From positions 21,246,459 through 21,310,458 of the forward strand of contig NC_136008.1 of the NCBI RefSeq assembly GCF_048128805.1: a stretch of 64,000 bases of DNA, given 5' to 3'. The stretch comes from Centroberyx gerrardi (taxonomy: Eukaryota; Chordata; Actinopteri; Beryciformes; Berycidae). Positions 1-11,009 of the stretch are shown in pieces. Position 1 is the stretch's first letter; every line of letters begins with the position of its first letter. Made by a program: the position numbers and the translations under genes. The notes beneath the pieces were generated by a model. It ran no database searches and was not told the origin of the DNA. It saw only the letters and a list, made by a program, of their open reading frames with translations.

Positions 1-59
1 TGGCTCCCATTCAATGATTACCTGCTTTGTGCATCATTATGTGCAAAAATGTGTGTTTA

Positions 60-92
<33 letters not shown>

Positions 93-842
93 CATGCACA
101 TGCATGCTTGCATATGCGACATGTTTTGTGTAAAGACGGAGAATGAGTCTGAGCCAGTGACTGAGCTACAAACAAGCCTTAGTGCTCAGACTGAAGAAGC
201 GGGTGAATGTGACTGCAGTTTGTTTTTACTCTTTATTCTAATATAATTTGATATCAGTGCCACTTTATTTTTCTGTCTAGATAAACTTAAGTCAAAGGTA
301 TTTTTGTGTTGATCTTTGTTTCCTTATTGCTCTCAGAGAGAGACATTATTTTGCACTAGTGGAATTTTACTTTCACCTTATTTAACGGGATCGATCTACT
401 ATGAAGGTACTGAACAGGCCAAATGAATGGAAAATCTAAAAATGTAAATCAGTAACGCAGGACGCTTATAATGACGGTTGTGCTGTGGGGGTACCATACT
501 ATTTATTTTGGTTGTGTGTATGTGAATGTTACTGGGTGTGAATGTTTGTCTCCATCTGTCATCAAGAAACCATGTGATGAAGAAGTAAACAAGTCTTTAC
601 AGAGACACTTTGACAAAATACCAAACAAAACAGAATCGTCACTGCGGCTGGAATAAAACCCTTTACCTCCATGGAGTTAATCTTGGGGGGGGGGGGGGGG
701 GGGACAAAATGGACCAAAACATTTCAGCAAGTGTTTGCTTTTGTCTTTCTAGTTGGGTTTGGTGGTAGTGCTTGCAATAGCAATATGATGGTTGTAAAAA
801 GATAGTGGTGCATATATAGAGGAGACGTGACTGGGAGTCTGG
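1..842. other. Left-edge intergenic DNA
   Basis: No supportable gene. The stretch has a TG dinucleotide run at 63-90, a 19-base G run at 685-703 and otherwise unremarkable AT-rich sequence. The short open frames at 64-246 and 471-656 start at non-ATG codons or consist partly of the TG repeat and show no recognisable protein. Confidence 0.6.
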
Positions 843-1300
843 TTATAAAAAGAGGTATGAGGGAGGAGCCTTGGATAGGTAAACCACACTGGTGTCCAGT
901 GATGGCCGGACAGAATTTGATCCAATCACTGGGAATCGGACACTAGAAACGACTTCTTCCGTAACAGCGTCCTGTGGTTTGCCTCCCGCCCCTCTGGCCT
1001 GCGTGGCGCGCTGTTGAATCCACGCCATCGCCTCACACAGTCTGGTCGTCATATCAAGTCGGACCGCTTTATCAAGCCATATTAAATCTAGATGTCTTGT
1101 TATTGGAACCATGTCGTAACATTACAGCTGGGGTAATGTAAATATTGTACGTGTGACAAGCTGTACCATACTGTATGTAGATCCGGCTGGCTGATCAAAC
1201 TACCTGCGGATGTGCAGTCGTAACCCGGAGCGACTGGATGACAGCGATTACTCTCGATGATTTCAATAAAGAATAGCTGTGACAATTTTAATCACGCAGT
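843..1300. other. Unique GC-richer patch with an 89-codon open frame on minus
   Basis: This repeat-free patch has a higher GC content than its surroundings. On the minus strand an ATG at 1112 opens 89 codons ending at 843, directly after an in-frame stop. The peptide contains the run RLDMTTRLCEAMAWIQQRA, which I do not recognise with confidence. No splice sites, promoter or polyadenylation signal support it as a gene, so it is described but not called coding. Confidence 0.3.
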
Positions 1301-1470
1301 CGTTTTATGTTCTTTTATCAGTTCGATTTGCATTCTTATCATGTGTCTCTAGGTTAATAAGAGGGTGTTGATATCATGACGCTGCTTTATTGAGCTGTGC
1401 GCTGTATTTTAGTATTCATAATAACCCACAAATTTGTGTTATATTGTCATATCTCTAAAAGTGTATTTAT

Positions 1471-1510
1471 GTGTGTGTGTGTGTGTGTGTGTGTGGGTGC
1501 GTGTGTGTGT
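1471..1510. repeat. TG microsatellite
   Basis: An alternating GT run of about 25 bases, followed by a GT-rich imperfect tail. Confidence 0.9.
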
Positions 1511-1549
1511 TTTCAATCAGGCTAACAAGTCACAGTCATTCAGGTGCAG

Positions 1550-2150
1550 AGGAGGGCTGATTAAGAGTCTGCCAGCCGCTGGAGGCGAGAAAGGAGGAGA
1601 AAGGAGAAGGAGGGCTTGGAGAGCGCAGAGTGGAATCAGAGCTGCAAGTGGAAAAGCCGAGGGGGGTGGAGGGAAAACCGGGGGGAAAGGAGAGAGGAGG
1701 GAAAAAAAAAACAAAAGGAGGCAAAAAGGCAGGAAGAGGAGAGAGGAGAGATGAAGAGGAGGAGAGGAGCAGGTGCCGGAGAGGAGAGGAAGGGTGAAGA
1801 GGCCAGGAGTGAGGAGCGAAGAGGAGGAGGAGGAGGGATGGATAGAATGGAGAGAAGGAAGTCATCGGGGAGGAGTTGGGGAGGAGAAAAGAGGGAGGAG
1901 AAGAGAAGAGAGGAAAGGAAGGGTGAAGAGGAGGGAAGGGATGGATCAAATGGAGAGAAGGAAGTCGTTGGGGAGAAGAGAAGGGAGGAGAAAGGAATAA
2001 TAGGAGAAAAACAGGAGAGGGGATTTGGAGGAGGAGAAGAGAGGAGCATCAGGACTTTTTGGGGGCGAACTGTGAAGAGGAGAGGAGAGGAAAGGAAAGG
2101 AAAGCAGAGAAGGGGAGAGAGAGGGAGAGGAGGGGGGGGGCTGGGCTGGG
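1550..2150. repeat. 600-bp purine (GGA/GAA) tract
   Basis: The plus strand is almost all G and A for roughly 600 bases, with GGAGAGGAGAAGAG-like degenerate units. Several long open frames on both strands (Glu/Arg/Gly-rich on plus, Ser/Pro/Phe-rich on minus) are only a by-product of missing T and stop-forming bases. Long homopurine tracts can form triplex (H-DNA) structures; that is known behaviour, not something seen here. Confidence 0.85.
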
Positions 2151-2317
2151 GGCCCGGGGAGGAGAGCGAGGGCCACGGATCAGGAACCAGGCTCCCGGGG
2201 GACGGAGCAGGTGCAGGCTGCTAGCAAGGCCTTTGGGCCTGAAGGGGCTGCCAGAGCTTAAAACAATCTGCACTGCTCCTTTTTTAATTTGGCTCTCTGA
2301 ACAGCCCACCCTTCACA

Positions 2318-2319
<2 letters not shown>

Positions 2320-2366
<47 letters not shown>

Positions 2367-2386
2367 CCCCCCCCCCTCTCTCTCTA
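2320..2386. repeat. TC microsatellite with a C run
   Basis: About 42 bases of TC repeat run into a 13-base C tract and then a further CT run. Confidence 0.9.
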
Positions 2387-2389
2387 TGC

Positions 2390-4079
2390 TTAACAGATCA
2401 GCGATCCACAAAGAGGGGTAAACACACAGAGCAAAATTAAAAACGGAACTCCCCTGGCACGGCAAAACAAATTAGAGCAAACAAATTACACAGAGTCAAC
2501 ACACAAACAGTGGAGCATCTGTGGCTCTCTGGACTAGAGGAGCCGGTGGCTACCTCCTACACCACCACCACTACCTACATCTCCACAACAAACACTGTGT
2601 CAATCCCACACACACACACACACACACTCTCCAACTCACTGCGATTCTCTCACTTTAACCGAGTCCTATTCAATTATACTGTTTTGGGCGTAATTTTTGG
2701 AGAAACACGTCTCTGCTTTTGCATATTTTGAATTGGCTTCATAAGGTTTAAAGAAGAGACTTGGTGTTTGGTGGATGTATGTGTATGAGTATTATTTACT
2801 TTTACTTACATCAGATTTTATGATAGCATTATCAATATAATCTGATTATCAGAAATCTAAATACACATTAAGTGTTTCTGCAGTCTAGTCAAGACGCCTG
2901 TACACAGCCTTATAATCAGCTGCTGGTTGGTCGCAGGAATACAAAACAGTCCATATAAAGAAATTATCCAACCGCACACTGTGAGGCTTTGCTGACAATA
3001 TAATCACATCTTTATTTTGCTTATAACGTTTGCAAATAGGCTTATAAAAGGAGCGAACAATGCGTTTCGTTTGTTGCTTCCTCTGGTTCGCTTACTGGCA
3101 AACACAATAAGTGTTTGTCTGTCTAGTCTGTCCATGTTCTAATGTAACACACATACTGTCTCTGTCACCCTTGTGTGTTGTCTTTCTTTTTTGCATTGTT
3201 AAAGGAAAAGTCCACCCTAAAACACTTTTATAACACTGTTAAAAACAGCTATGGGTGATGGACCTTGCGTCTTGTTGTTGGGTGGTGTGTTTGTCTCATT
3301 CCCATGAGTGGCCAAGCAGAGATGACATGATGTCATGTTGAGATATTTCCAGTGCAACTATAGGAATTTAATAGGACAAACTTTTTCAACTATGTAAAAC
3401 ATCAACAGTAATTGTCAGGTTTTGGTGTCAGTTCCTCAGAGTCAAAGAGCAAGAGCTTCTTTCTAGACTCACCATTCTGCGCCGATGTTCAACAATCATA
3501 CAAGGATGAAATCCATCTTAGAAGAAAGCCTCAATAGACCAGAATGCAATGCAGCCACAAGACACATTGCGTTTTGAGCATCGGGCGTGACTCACTTTTT
3601 CTTGATTGGAAAAACTCTCACTCCGCCGTCGCTATTGCTCTGTCCACCTACATGCATATCCCACAGCTGAGTACACAAGTTCACGGCCAGTCTTTGGGGG
3701 TGGTCGAAAGGCATTCTGGGAAACGTAGGACGAGGCAGGTCGAGGGAAAGTTGATGCAAAAAAAAAAGTAAATTCCAACACTTCATCACAAAATAACTGC
3801 TGGAATGCACTGAACATCTCAGACTGACGATATCATAGCAGTGGACGAGTAGACGGTGGATTTTGCAACAACGTGACACATTCCCTGCACTCTGCTGCTG
3901 CCATTGCTGGTGAATTAATGTCACATGCCGTCTGTGACAGTGTCGCTCTGTGTATGTGTCTGCTTTGCAATTTAAAAAAAGAGGGGAAAAAAATAATATG
4001 TTTGGTTTTGGCATGTCTGATTTTGTATTTCACATCTATTTCCGGGCAATGCTGCTGTCCTCTGCTGTTCATCTGCGGC

Positions 4080-4080
<1 letters not shown>
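2390..4080. other. Intergenic DNA, no gene seen
   Basis: AT-rich intergenic sequence. At about 3201 the phrase AAAGTCCACCCTAAAAC recurs in the same orientation at about 44195, so this part is probably a diverged dispersed repeat. No exon with splice signals was found on either strand. Confidence 0.5.

Positions 4081-4139
<59 letters not shown>
4081..4139. repeat. GT microsatellite
   Basis: Nearly perfect GT repeat of 59 bases with a single GC interruption. It and the nearby CA runs keep a 307-codon frame open (3873-4796) that is not a gene. Confidence 0.95.
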
Positions 4140-4141
<2 letters not shown>

Positions 4142-4300
4142 CGAGCTCTGTTGGTTTTGGCTGGCCCTCTCCCTCGGCCCTGTGGCCCCTCTGGCCCTCT
4201 GGCAGTGGCTATGGCCTGTCCATCTGCCTCCTACTGTCTGGGTCTGGTGGGACAGGGGCCATGGAAGACCCCCCTCCACCCCCCACCCTACCTCGCCCAA

Positions 4301-4335
4301 CCCCCCCCCCCCCCCCCCCCCGCCCCCACCCCCCA
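4301..4335. repeat. C-run and C-rich tract
   Basis: A 21-base uninterrupted C run followed by C-rich sequence, inside a longer pyrimidine-rich tract from about 4260 to 4375. Confidence 0.9.
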
Positions 4336-4436
4336 CACACACACCACCTCACCCCCCTCCAGGCCAGCTGCTCAGGCCCCAGAACCTGCCCAGTGCTGCC
4401 AGGTGGGCCCCAGGACACACAGTTGGACCCCTTCTC

Positions 4437-4643
4437 ATACACACACACACGTACATGAAGGAACACACACTCACACACACACATGCGCGCACTCGCAGTG
4501 GCACACACATGCACATACACACACATACAATACCAATACATATGCTCAGTAAGCCCCTTTACAAATGGCAAGCCTGCAACACACACACATTATTGAGACA
4601 GCTCTTTACACTGGTGGACCATATAAAAAATGCTCTCTCTCAT

Positions 4644-4690
<47 letters not shown>
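4437..4690. repeat. CA-rich microsatellite cluster
   Basis: Interrupted CA repeats at 4437-4530 and a 44-base nearly pure CA run at 4645-4688. Confidence 0.9.
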
Positions 4691-4693
<3 letters not shown>

Positions 4694-4872
4694 AACACAC
4701 AAGCCTTTGCCGGCTCAGGTGTTTCCCACAGCTCCCCATAATGGTCTGAGTTCAGAGGGGTGGGACACCAACAGGTGGCGCTGTTTTCTTTACTAATTAC
4801 GGCTTTATTTATTCATTGGCATGCAGAGGCTTCCAGATGACTTTGGCTGCCCTGCTTATTCACAGGATAGGT

Positions 4873-4878
<6 letters not shown>

Positions 4879-4911
<33 letters not shown>
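4879..4911. repeat. GT microsatellite
   Basis: Pure GT run of about 33 bases. Confidence 0.9.
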
Positions 4912-4916
<5 letters not shown>

Positions 4917-6090
4917 AGTGTAAATCTTTCCCCCTTTTTCAGGATGCATTTTATCCCACTGTGGGACTCAAGCCATCACCTGCCTCTCAGTATTCTTATA
5001 CTTTGGCTTGAACATTTTTCTCTGTAAACATGACATTTTGACATTTTGTTCAGTAAAAGTCACCTAGAGGATTATATTGCGATTATATAGATGAGATCTC
5101 CCGTTGCCTACAAACTTGCTGTATCAGTGATGTGTCAGTGATCACTTTGTCAGTGTCAGTGATGAATTAATACACTCTCTGAAAACAGGTACATTGTTAA
5201 CATTATTATCGATATTGCACCTTTTCTCTAAAAGTATGACTGGATGGACGTAGGAACTTCTCTTCTCATAACCCTCACATTGCTGATCTCTACTGTATCC
5301 AGTGTCACTTTACCAGGAGCTGCCTAACATTCAAAAGTTTTCCGTGTCAAGTTTCCTTCGCTTTGTCAGATCCTGGGAGTGAGAGAGAGCGAGGCTCCCG
5401 ATACTGCGGTGTGTTGCAGCGGAGAGACAGAGACGCCGCCATGGACCAGACCCTATCATGGCTCCCCTTCTGTCGGCACATTATCTTCCTCCCCATGCTC
5501 CCCTTCCCTTTTCTCCCCTTCCCCTCCCCTCTCCTTCCCCTGGATGTTATCTCCAGCCGCTTATGCCCTAATACCCCAATTGTTGTGCTCTAAAAACAAT
5601 AATTAGCAATCCCAAAACGAGACTGAGGGGCGAATTTAACAGCTTTCTTCTGATGTTTTTTTTTTTTTTCTCCCTTTCTCTTTATCTCCCCCTCCTTTTT
5701 TCGTAAGAGCAAGGGGAGGGAAGGGAAGGGGGGGGGGTATTGGCAAAGCCTCTTTAAACTCTCTGGTATTATGGAGGATTATTTTGTGCCGAGATCCTGG
5801 CTTGTGTGTCTGTTTTTTTTCCCCCTTCTTTCTCTTCCTGGTTTGTGGCAGACACGCTAGGTAAACAGTTTGTGTCACACTTGATTGCGTTTGAGAAATT
5901 AAAAAACGGGGATGACAATGGGCCAGGGCTGGGGATGAGGACTGGGGGGACACTGACACCATAAGACCCGGGCTCTTTGGGGACCCCCGGTACGCTGTGT
6001 GACAGAGCGGCCCTCGCAGCCACAACAATACAAGGCCTCGTCCTTCAGAGAACGCTCCCAGCTCCCAGTCTCTAAGACTATCTACACTGG
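4912..6090. other. Intergenic DNA with pyrimidine- and G-rich patches
   Basis: No gene recognised. The stretch from about 5340 to 6060 is less repetitive and somewhat GC-richer than its surroundings and could hold non-coding conserved sequence, but nothing in it identifies a function. Frames here (for example 5636-6148 minus) have no family resemblance. Confidence 0.45.
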
Positions 6091-6097
6091 GCCATCT

Positions 6098-6131
<34 letters not shown>

Positions 6132-6292
6132 TCCTCCTCCTCCACCACGACTCCTTTTGGAAAGACAGTGCATTTGAATCTGGCTCAATTATTCAAGTGT
6201 TTACGAACACAAACACCCTGCCAGGTTGGAGGTGTGTGTGTGTGTGTGTGTGTGTTCATGTGTGTGTGTGTGTGTGTGTTCATGTGTGTGTT
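6098..6292. repeat. CT and GT microsatellites
   Basis: CT repeat at 6100-6128, then two GT runs between about 6234 and 6292 separated by TTCAT spacers. Confidence 0.9.
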
Positions 6293-7079
6293 TTTCTTCA
6301 ACATATTCCCCTCGTGGTTCACATACCGTCTGTGTATATACACATACAGAGCGCAACATCTGTGCCTGTGTCTGAGGTCTGTGGAAAACTCACAACGTCG
6401 CTTTTTACAGTTTACACTGAATAAAACTCCACTTTGGAAAATGTTGCTAAAAAACTTCACGGCATAAGTCAATTCTGTTTCTTGTAGTTTAGATCTGTAG
6501 CGTGTTGTGAACACAGCTGGGGAGTGTTTTCCACTGGAACGCATGTCTCTGTAGGATGGATCTTGTGCTTGGGATCCAGTCCTATAGAGGGCAGTGTGAT
6601 ACTACAAAAGAAAACACTGTCCCATTATTGCTACTGGATATCCATGTTCATGTTTTAGAAGACAGCGGAGAGCGCTGGACCCACCGGAAGCTGTAATCGT
6701 GTTGAATATTGAATACATCTACATAATGTTACAATATTTTTTTGTTGCTAATGAACTTTAAAGACGAGCCATCACAAGCAGTGATGTAGTGGTAAATAAA
6801 AAGGTGGGGAAACTATGACCTCCAGTCTGTGAAGTTTCATGCAGCGTGCAGATTCTAGTTTCAGGTCTAACAGCATCCTGTACACACCTGAGGTCCTCTG
6901 TAAAAGTACATTGTATTTTCTTTGGGTTCTTGGGGTTTGTGTGTGTGTGTGTGTGTGTATGTGTGTGTGTGTGTGTGTGTTATTTCTCTTGTACCTTTAA
7001 ATTGTATTCTTTTAAATTGTATTTACCAGATTTATTTGCATGTGTACAGTTAAACTGAAACCAGAAGATAAAGCTAAAT
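6293..7079. other. Intergenic DNA with a GT microsatellite
   Basis: No gene seen. A GT run occupies about 6938-6980 with one AT break. The rest is AT-rich single-copy-looking sequence. Confidence 0.5.
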
Positions 7080-7590
7080 TTGAACTGAAATCTAAACCTA
7101 AAATCTACATCTACATTAAACCTAAACCTAAACCTAAATCTAAATCTAAACCTAAACCTAAACTAAACCTTACTAAAGCTAAAGCTAAAAGCCAAAGCTT
7201 ACTGTAAACCTCACCTTAAAACTAAACCTTTAATCTATAAACCTAAAGCTAAACCTGAACTCAGAGCTTAACCTAAAGCTAAGATCTAAACCTAAATCTA
7301 AACTTGAACGCTAAACTTAAAGTGAACGCTAAAGCAAATTCTGAACCTGAAACTAAACTTGATTGCGAAACCTAAATCTAAACATAAAACATAAACTTAA
7401 ATCCTAGACCTAAATTTAAAACCTGAACCTAAACTTAAATCCTAGACCTAAATTTAAAACCTAAACCTAAACTTAAATCCTAGACCTAAATTTAAAACCT
7501 AAACCTAAACTTAAATCCTAGACCTAAATTTAAAACCTAAACCTAAACTTAAATCCTAGACCTAAATTTAAAACCTAAACCTAAAGCTGG
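7080..7590. repeat. Telomere-like CCTAAA tract with a 38-bp tandem unit
   Basis: From about 7080 the sequence is a degenerate array of CTAAAC/CCTAAA hexamers with scattered point changes. From 7392 to about 7590 it turns into a regular higher-order repeat: the phrase ATCCTAGACC starts at 7401, 7439, 7477, 7515 and 7553, exactly 38 bases apart each time. A short related CCTAACC patch follows at 7861-7890. The hexamer resembles, but is not, the vertebrate telomere unit CCCTAA. Confidence 0.9.
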
Positions 7591-8870
7591 GATTTACCCT
7601 TATTTGTGAAGAAGGAGGGCACACACCCAATATTTTTGGGAGGTGCTGGCTGATGCTGATCAACTCAGAAAAAGAGCATGGAAAGCTGCACACCCATCTG
7701 CTCCAAGGATCCCATTTATTTTAAACCACAGTGGTTTCATCAGGATGTGTAGAATGAATGCTAAGTAGAGCCTTTGTAAAGCATTGGTGAGAGTGACAGG
7801 TCACACCTTTCCATTCTCTTTTTGTGAGGTGCCTAATACCTTAAGAAAAGTTTTACTTGCCTAAACCTAACCTAACCTTAACCCTAACTGTAACCACAGT
7901 TACCATTAGCTAACAACAGGTGAAATTCATGCTATTATTGTCACATAATCTGTTTGAGAGTTTGTGCTCATTTCACGAAATGCCATGAGGCTGTGTCGGT
8001 TTGACAGTTGTTTGAAGCTGAAACAGTATCCAAAACGATTCAAACTGCTAGTGTGTAGAGGACTTCAGAGACCTGTGCCCCATTTCATTTCCTACAGTCT
8101 TTATGTTCTGTAGAGCCATTACTCTGGGCCGGCCAGAGCCACGGAGGCTAGCTCCAAGCCACACACGGCCCTTCCCCATTCATCACTATGGGCTTTCTTC
8201 TGCCTCTGCTTGTGCTCTTCCTGTGTCACAATCAATCATGTTTTATTCAGTAAGCCTCACTTCAATCAAAAAATCAAATCTTGAGTTTCGGATAAGAGTT
8301 TTTGTTTACTCACGCAACACATTTGCTTATTTGATTATTTGCATTTGACAATTTAGCAGGAGTAAACCTGAGACAGGTTACACCCAAACTGTCACACATC
8401 GCGCCTCTGTCGAGGGACCAACCTGTACAGGCCTGCCTGCAGCTCGCAGGCCTCCCCTAATATATAATCTGTTGTTATACTGTCACCGCGAGGAGCACAA
8501 CCAACCCCGCGGAGACACCGCCGAAATTCATTAATCTAATTAAATATGTCGTATTGCCCAAATGAGACGCTGGTGTGGCTTTGCTGGAGGATAAGTGCAA
8601 AGTAAGGCTGGGTCCCACAAGAGTAGCATACAGCCGACGTGTGCGAACGCTACTGCGCTTCATTACACTCTTAATTACCTATTGTTTCTAACTAGTTGGT
8701 GGCGTTTTAATGAGAATCTACAGGCAGTTAAATGTAATCTAAATTTTCTAATCTACTGGTCCATTACCAAGGAGTCAAAATGTTATTGGTTTTGTGAGTA
8801 ATCAGACTTTTAAATGGCGCTGATATCACTCCCGGAGGGCGAGGAGTGGGTTTCGACTGTGTAATTGAAT
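7591..8870. other. Intergenic DNA, possible old dispersed repeat
   Basis: The part from about 7591 to 7850 has the look of a dispersed repeat, but I cannot name a family. The region from 8400 to 8870 is repeat-free. No gene was found. Confidence 0.4.
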
Positions 8871-8875
8871 TCTGC

Positions 8876-8921
8876 TTTTTTTTTTTTCTTTTCTTCTTCT
8901 TCTTCTTCTTCTTCTTCTTTT
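8876..8921. repeat. T run and TTC microsatellite
   Basis: A T run followed by about ten TTC triplets. It encodes poly-Glu/Lys or poly-Phe in spurious frames. Confidence 0.9.
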
Positions 8922-9048
8922 CGGGGAGCAGAGAGGAAGAGTTTTCTTTCGCGCCTGGTCGCTCGGGTCGGGGAGCGTGTCTTTGGTTCCGGTCGGATCA
9001 CAAGGTTTCTCCGCTGACGGGTCACCATGGCGACCCCCTCAAGAAAGA

Positions 9049-9172
9049 GTGTGTTTTGTCTGTATATGTGTGTATGTGTTTATGTGTGCGTGTGTGCCTG
9101 CATTTGTGTGTGTTTGTCTGTATGTGTACGTGTTTATGTGTGTGTGTGAGTGTGTGCGTGTGTGTTTGTGCC
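9049..9172. repeat. Degenerate GT-rich repeat
   Basis: Imperfect TGTGTGTG/TGTATGTG sequence of about 120 bases. Confidence 0.8.
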
Positions 9173-9239
9173 CCAGTCAGCCTCGGTGCTCTGCTGTGCT
9201 GTCACCTGCAGCCAGATAAGCCAAAGGATTTATCACCCA

Positions 9240-9720
9240 GTGAATTGCCTTTGAGTGGTGGATAAAATGGCTCCAATACATTCTCATATGAAAACGCTGC
9301 GAGGTTAATGAGAGCCAAATTCACAGAGGGCTAAATCTATTAGGTTTTCATGGATGGAATCAATCAACATGCACCACACCGGCTGATTTGTCATATTGAA
9401 GTATTGCCCGTTTGAATTCCAAAACACAATCCTCCTCACGGAATGATTCACTTTGATTTTGATTGCCTCTTCATCAAGAAGATGACAGCTATGAACTAAT
9501 TTTCTTTTCTATCATGTTACACACTTATTAGCTCCGGCTGTCCTTGGCAGATGACTGATTCTCTCTTTTTATAGAGCTACAGTTGGATTTTCTTCAGGTC
9601 TGTTCAAAATACCAGAATGCTCCTGTATTGTTTTTGCTTTAAATCAAATTATTTCATTTTCACGATTCTTATTTGCATAACGGATTATCCCTTTGACTTA
9701 TTAAATTCTATTACAGATCT
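9240..9720. promoter_or_regulatory. Candidate conserved non-coding element with PBX-HOX and MEIS-type sites
   Basis: A unique, repeat-free stretch of balanced composition between two repeat-rich regions, without coding potential. It contains ATCAATCA at 9359-9366 (the reverse of the PBX-HOX core TGATTGAT), TGACAG at 9483-9488 (the MEIS/PREP core) and several ATTA/TAAT homeodomain cores. This combination is typical of vertebrate developmental enhancers. That it is an enhancer, and for which gene, is inference without alignment. Confidence 0.3.
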
Positions 9721-10969
9721 GTACATACACATTGTTGCAGATGGACTTGCTTGATGCTGAGAGTTGCTGCTTACAGTGTTTATATACTATATTCCCAATG
9801 GCTGAATGAGAGACAGATCACTGCTGAGACTGAGCTACAATGTGACGGAGTCTCCGGCATCAGGCTGCCACTCACGAGCAGCATCCTGTTTAGATGTCAA
9901 AGTAGACTCTCTTAGATGTGTCACTGCCTCTCTGTATGGCTGAGTTTTGTGTGTATAGTGCTGCTGTGTCAGGAGGTCCATCACTGTTTGGTGTGTTGAT
10001 GTTTGAGTTGATATTGTGCTTTCCAGGGAACGGATTCAGCCCAGCAGTGAAATTCTCCGCTGTAGGCTGGCTGCTTTCTCCAGATCTCTCTTTAACAGCC
10101 AATGCTTGTTCTTGTCTGACGGAAGCATGTAGAGTCTGAGAGAGCTGCCATCGTTTTTATTCTCCGTGTGCTCCGGCGCTCCACGTGAGAAAACGTCTAA
10201 TCATTGCAGAGGAAATAAAAAAGAGAAAGAGGCATTTGTCTTCGGCGGCTCATACCTTTCTCCCGCTACGGTGATGGATGACAACCTTGGTGTTGAGTGT
10301 GTGTGTTTGTCTATCGCAGCGGTGCAAAGTGACCAGGGACAGGCGCCAGCTGAAAAAGGCCCTGTCCCCCAACTAATGAGCAGCATTATTCAAATGGAGT
10401 CTTTGTTGTCAGCGCACGGCGCTCCAGTCCGCACACCGCTGTCACAAGCAGCGTCGCCCAACGCACCACTTCCTCATTTTGATGCTCTATCAATTCACTT
10501 TATCACCTATTTCCCCGTCTCTAGGGTGGAGAAAGTGTGAAAGAGACTGTTGACAAATACAGATTTCGCTTACTGTATGTACACCATTCTGCAGGCCATG
10601 CATTATGTAGTATGGTAATCTAATTAATATTCCCATCCTCCGAAAAGGGAATCATTTTGTTGCACTGTTTGCCTCAGAAGAGTCAGATGAAAGCTGTTTC
10701 ACGGGAGGATTACCCTCTGTGCTGCCAATACATGGTGTCAGGACAGGATCAAACAGTAGGTGGGCACTGAGCAAAAGGCACAGAAAGACAGCAAACATAA
10801 AATGTCAACAAATAGAGGAATATCACCCAGTTTGTCTATCACACTGTGGAGTCGCGTGGAAAAAGGAGGAGAGGAGCTTTCAAGGCCTGCGCCAGCTGAC
10901 AGGAGGAGCAGCGGTGAATAAAGGAGGGGAGAAAAAAAGAGGAGAAAAATCGGCCTTTGTAAAAAGAAG

Positions 10970-10970
<1 letters not shown>
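9721..10970. other. Unique intergenic DNA
   Basis: Repeat-poor sequence with no exon. The frame at 10166-10540 has no recognisable motif and no splice context. Parts of 10000-10560 are moderately GC-rich and may be conserved non-coding DNA. Confidence 0.4.

Positions 10971-10973
<3 letters not shown>

Positions 10974-11005
<32 letters not shown>
10974..11005. repeat. GA microsatellite
   Basis: Pure GA run of about 32 bases inside a purine-rich stretch (10850-11030). Confidence 0.9.

Positions 11006-11009
<4 letters not shown>

Noticed and set aside
1434-2309. Several 60-200 codon frames rich in Glu/Arg/Gly or Ser/Pro/Phe
   Set aside because: Produced by the homopurine tract and adjacent GT repeat. 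No domain, and frames are equally open on both strands.
3873-4796. 307-codon plus-strand frame
   Set aside because: Made of GT, C and CA repeats translated as Val-Cys, Pro and His-Thr. No conserved segment.
7080-7590. True telomere end
   Set aside because: The unit is CCTAAA, not CCCTAA, it is heavily mutated, and unique DNA continues on both sides.
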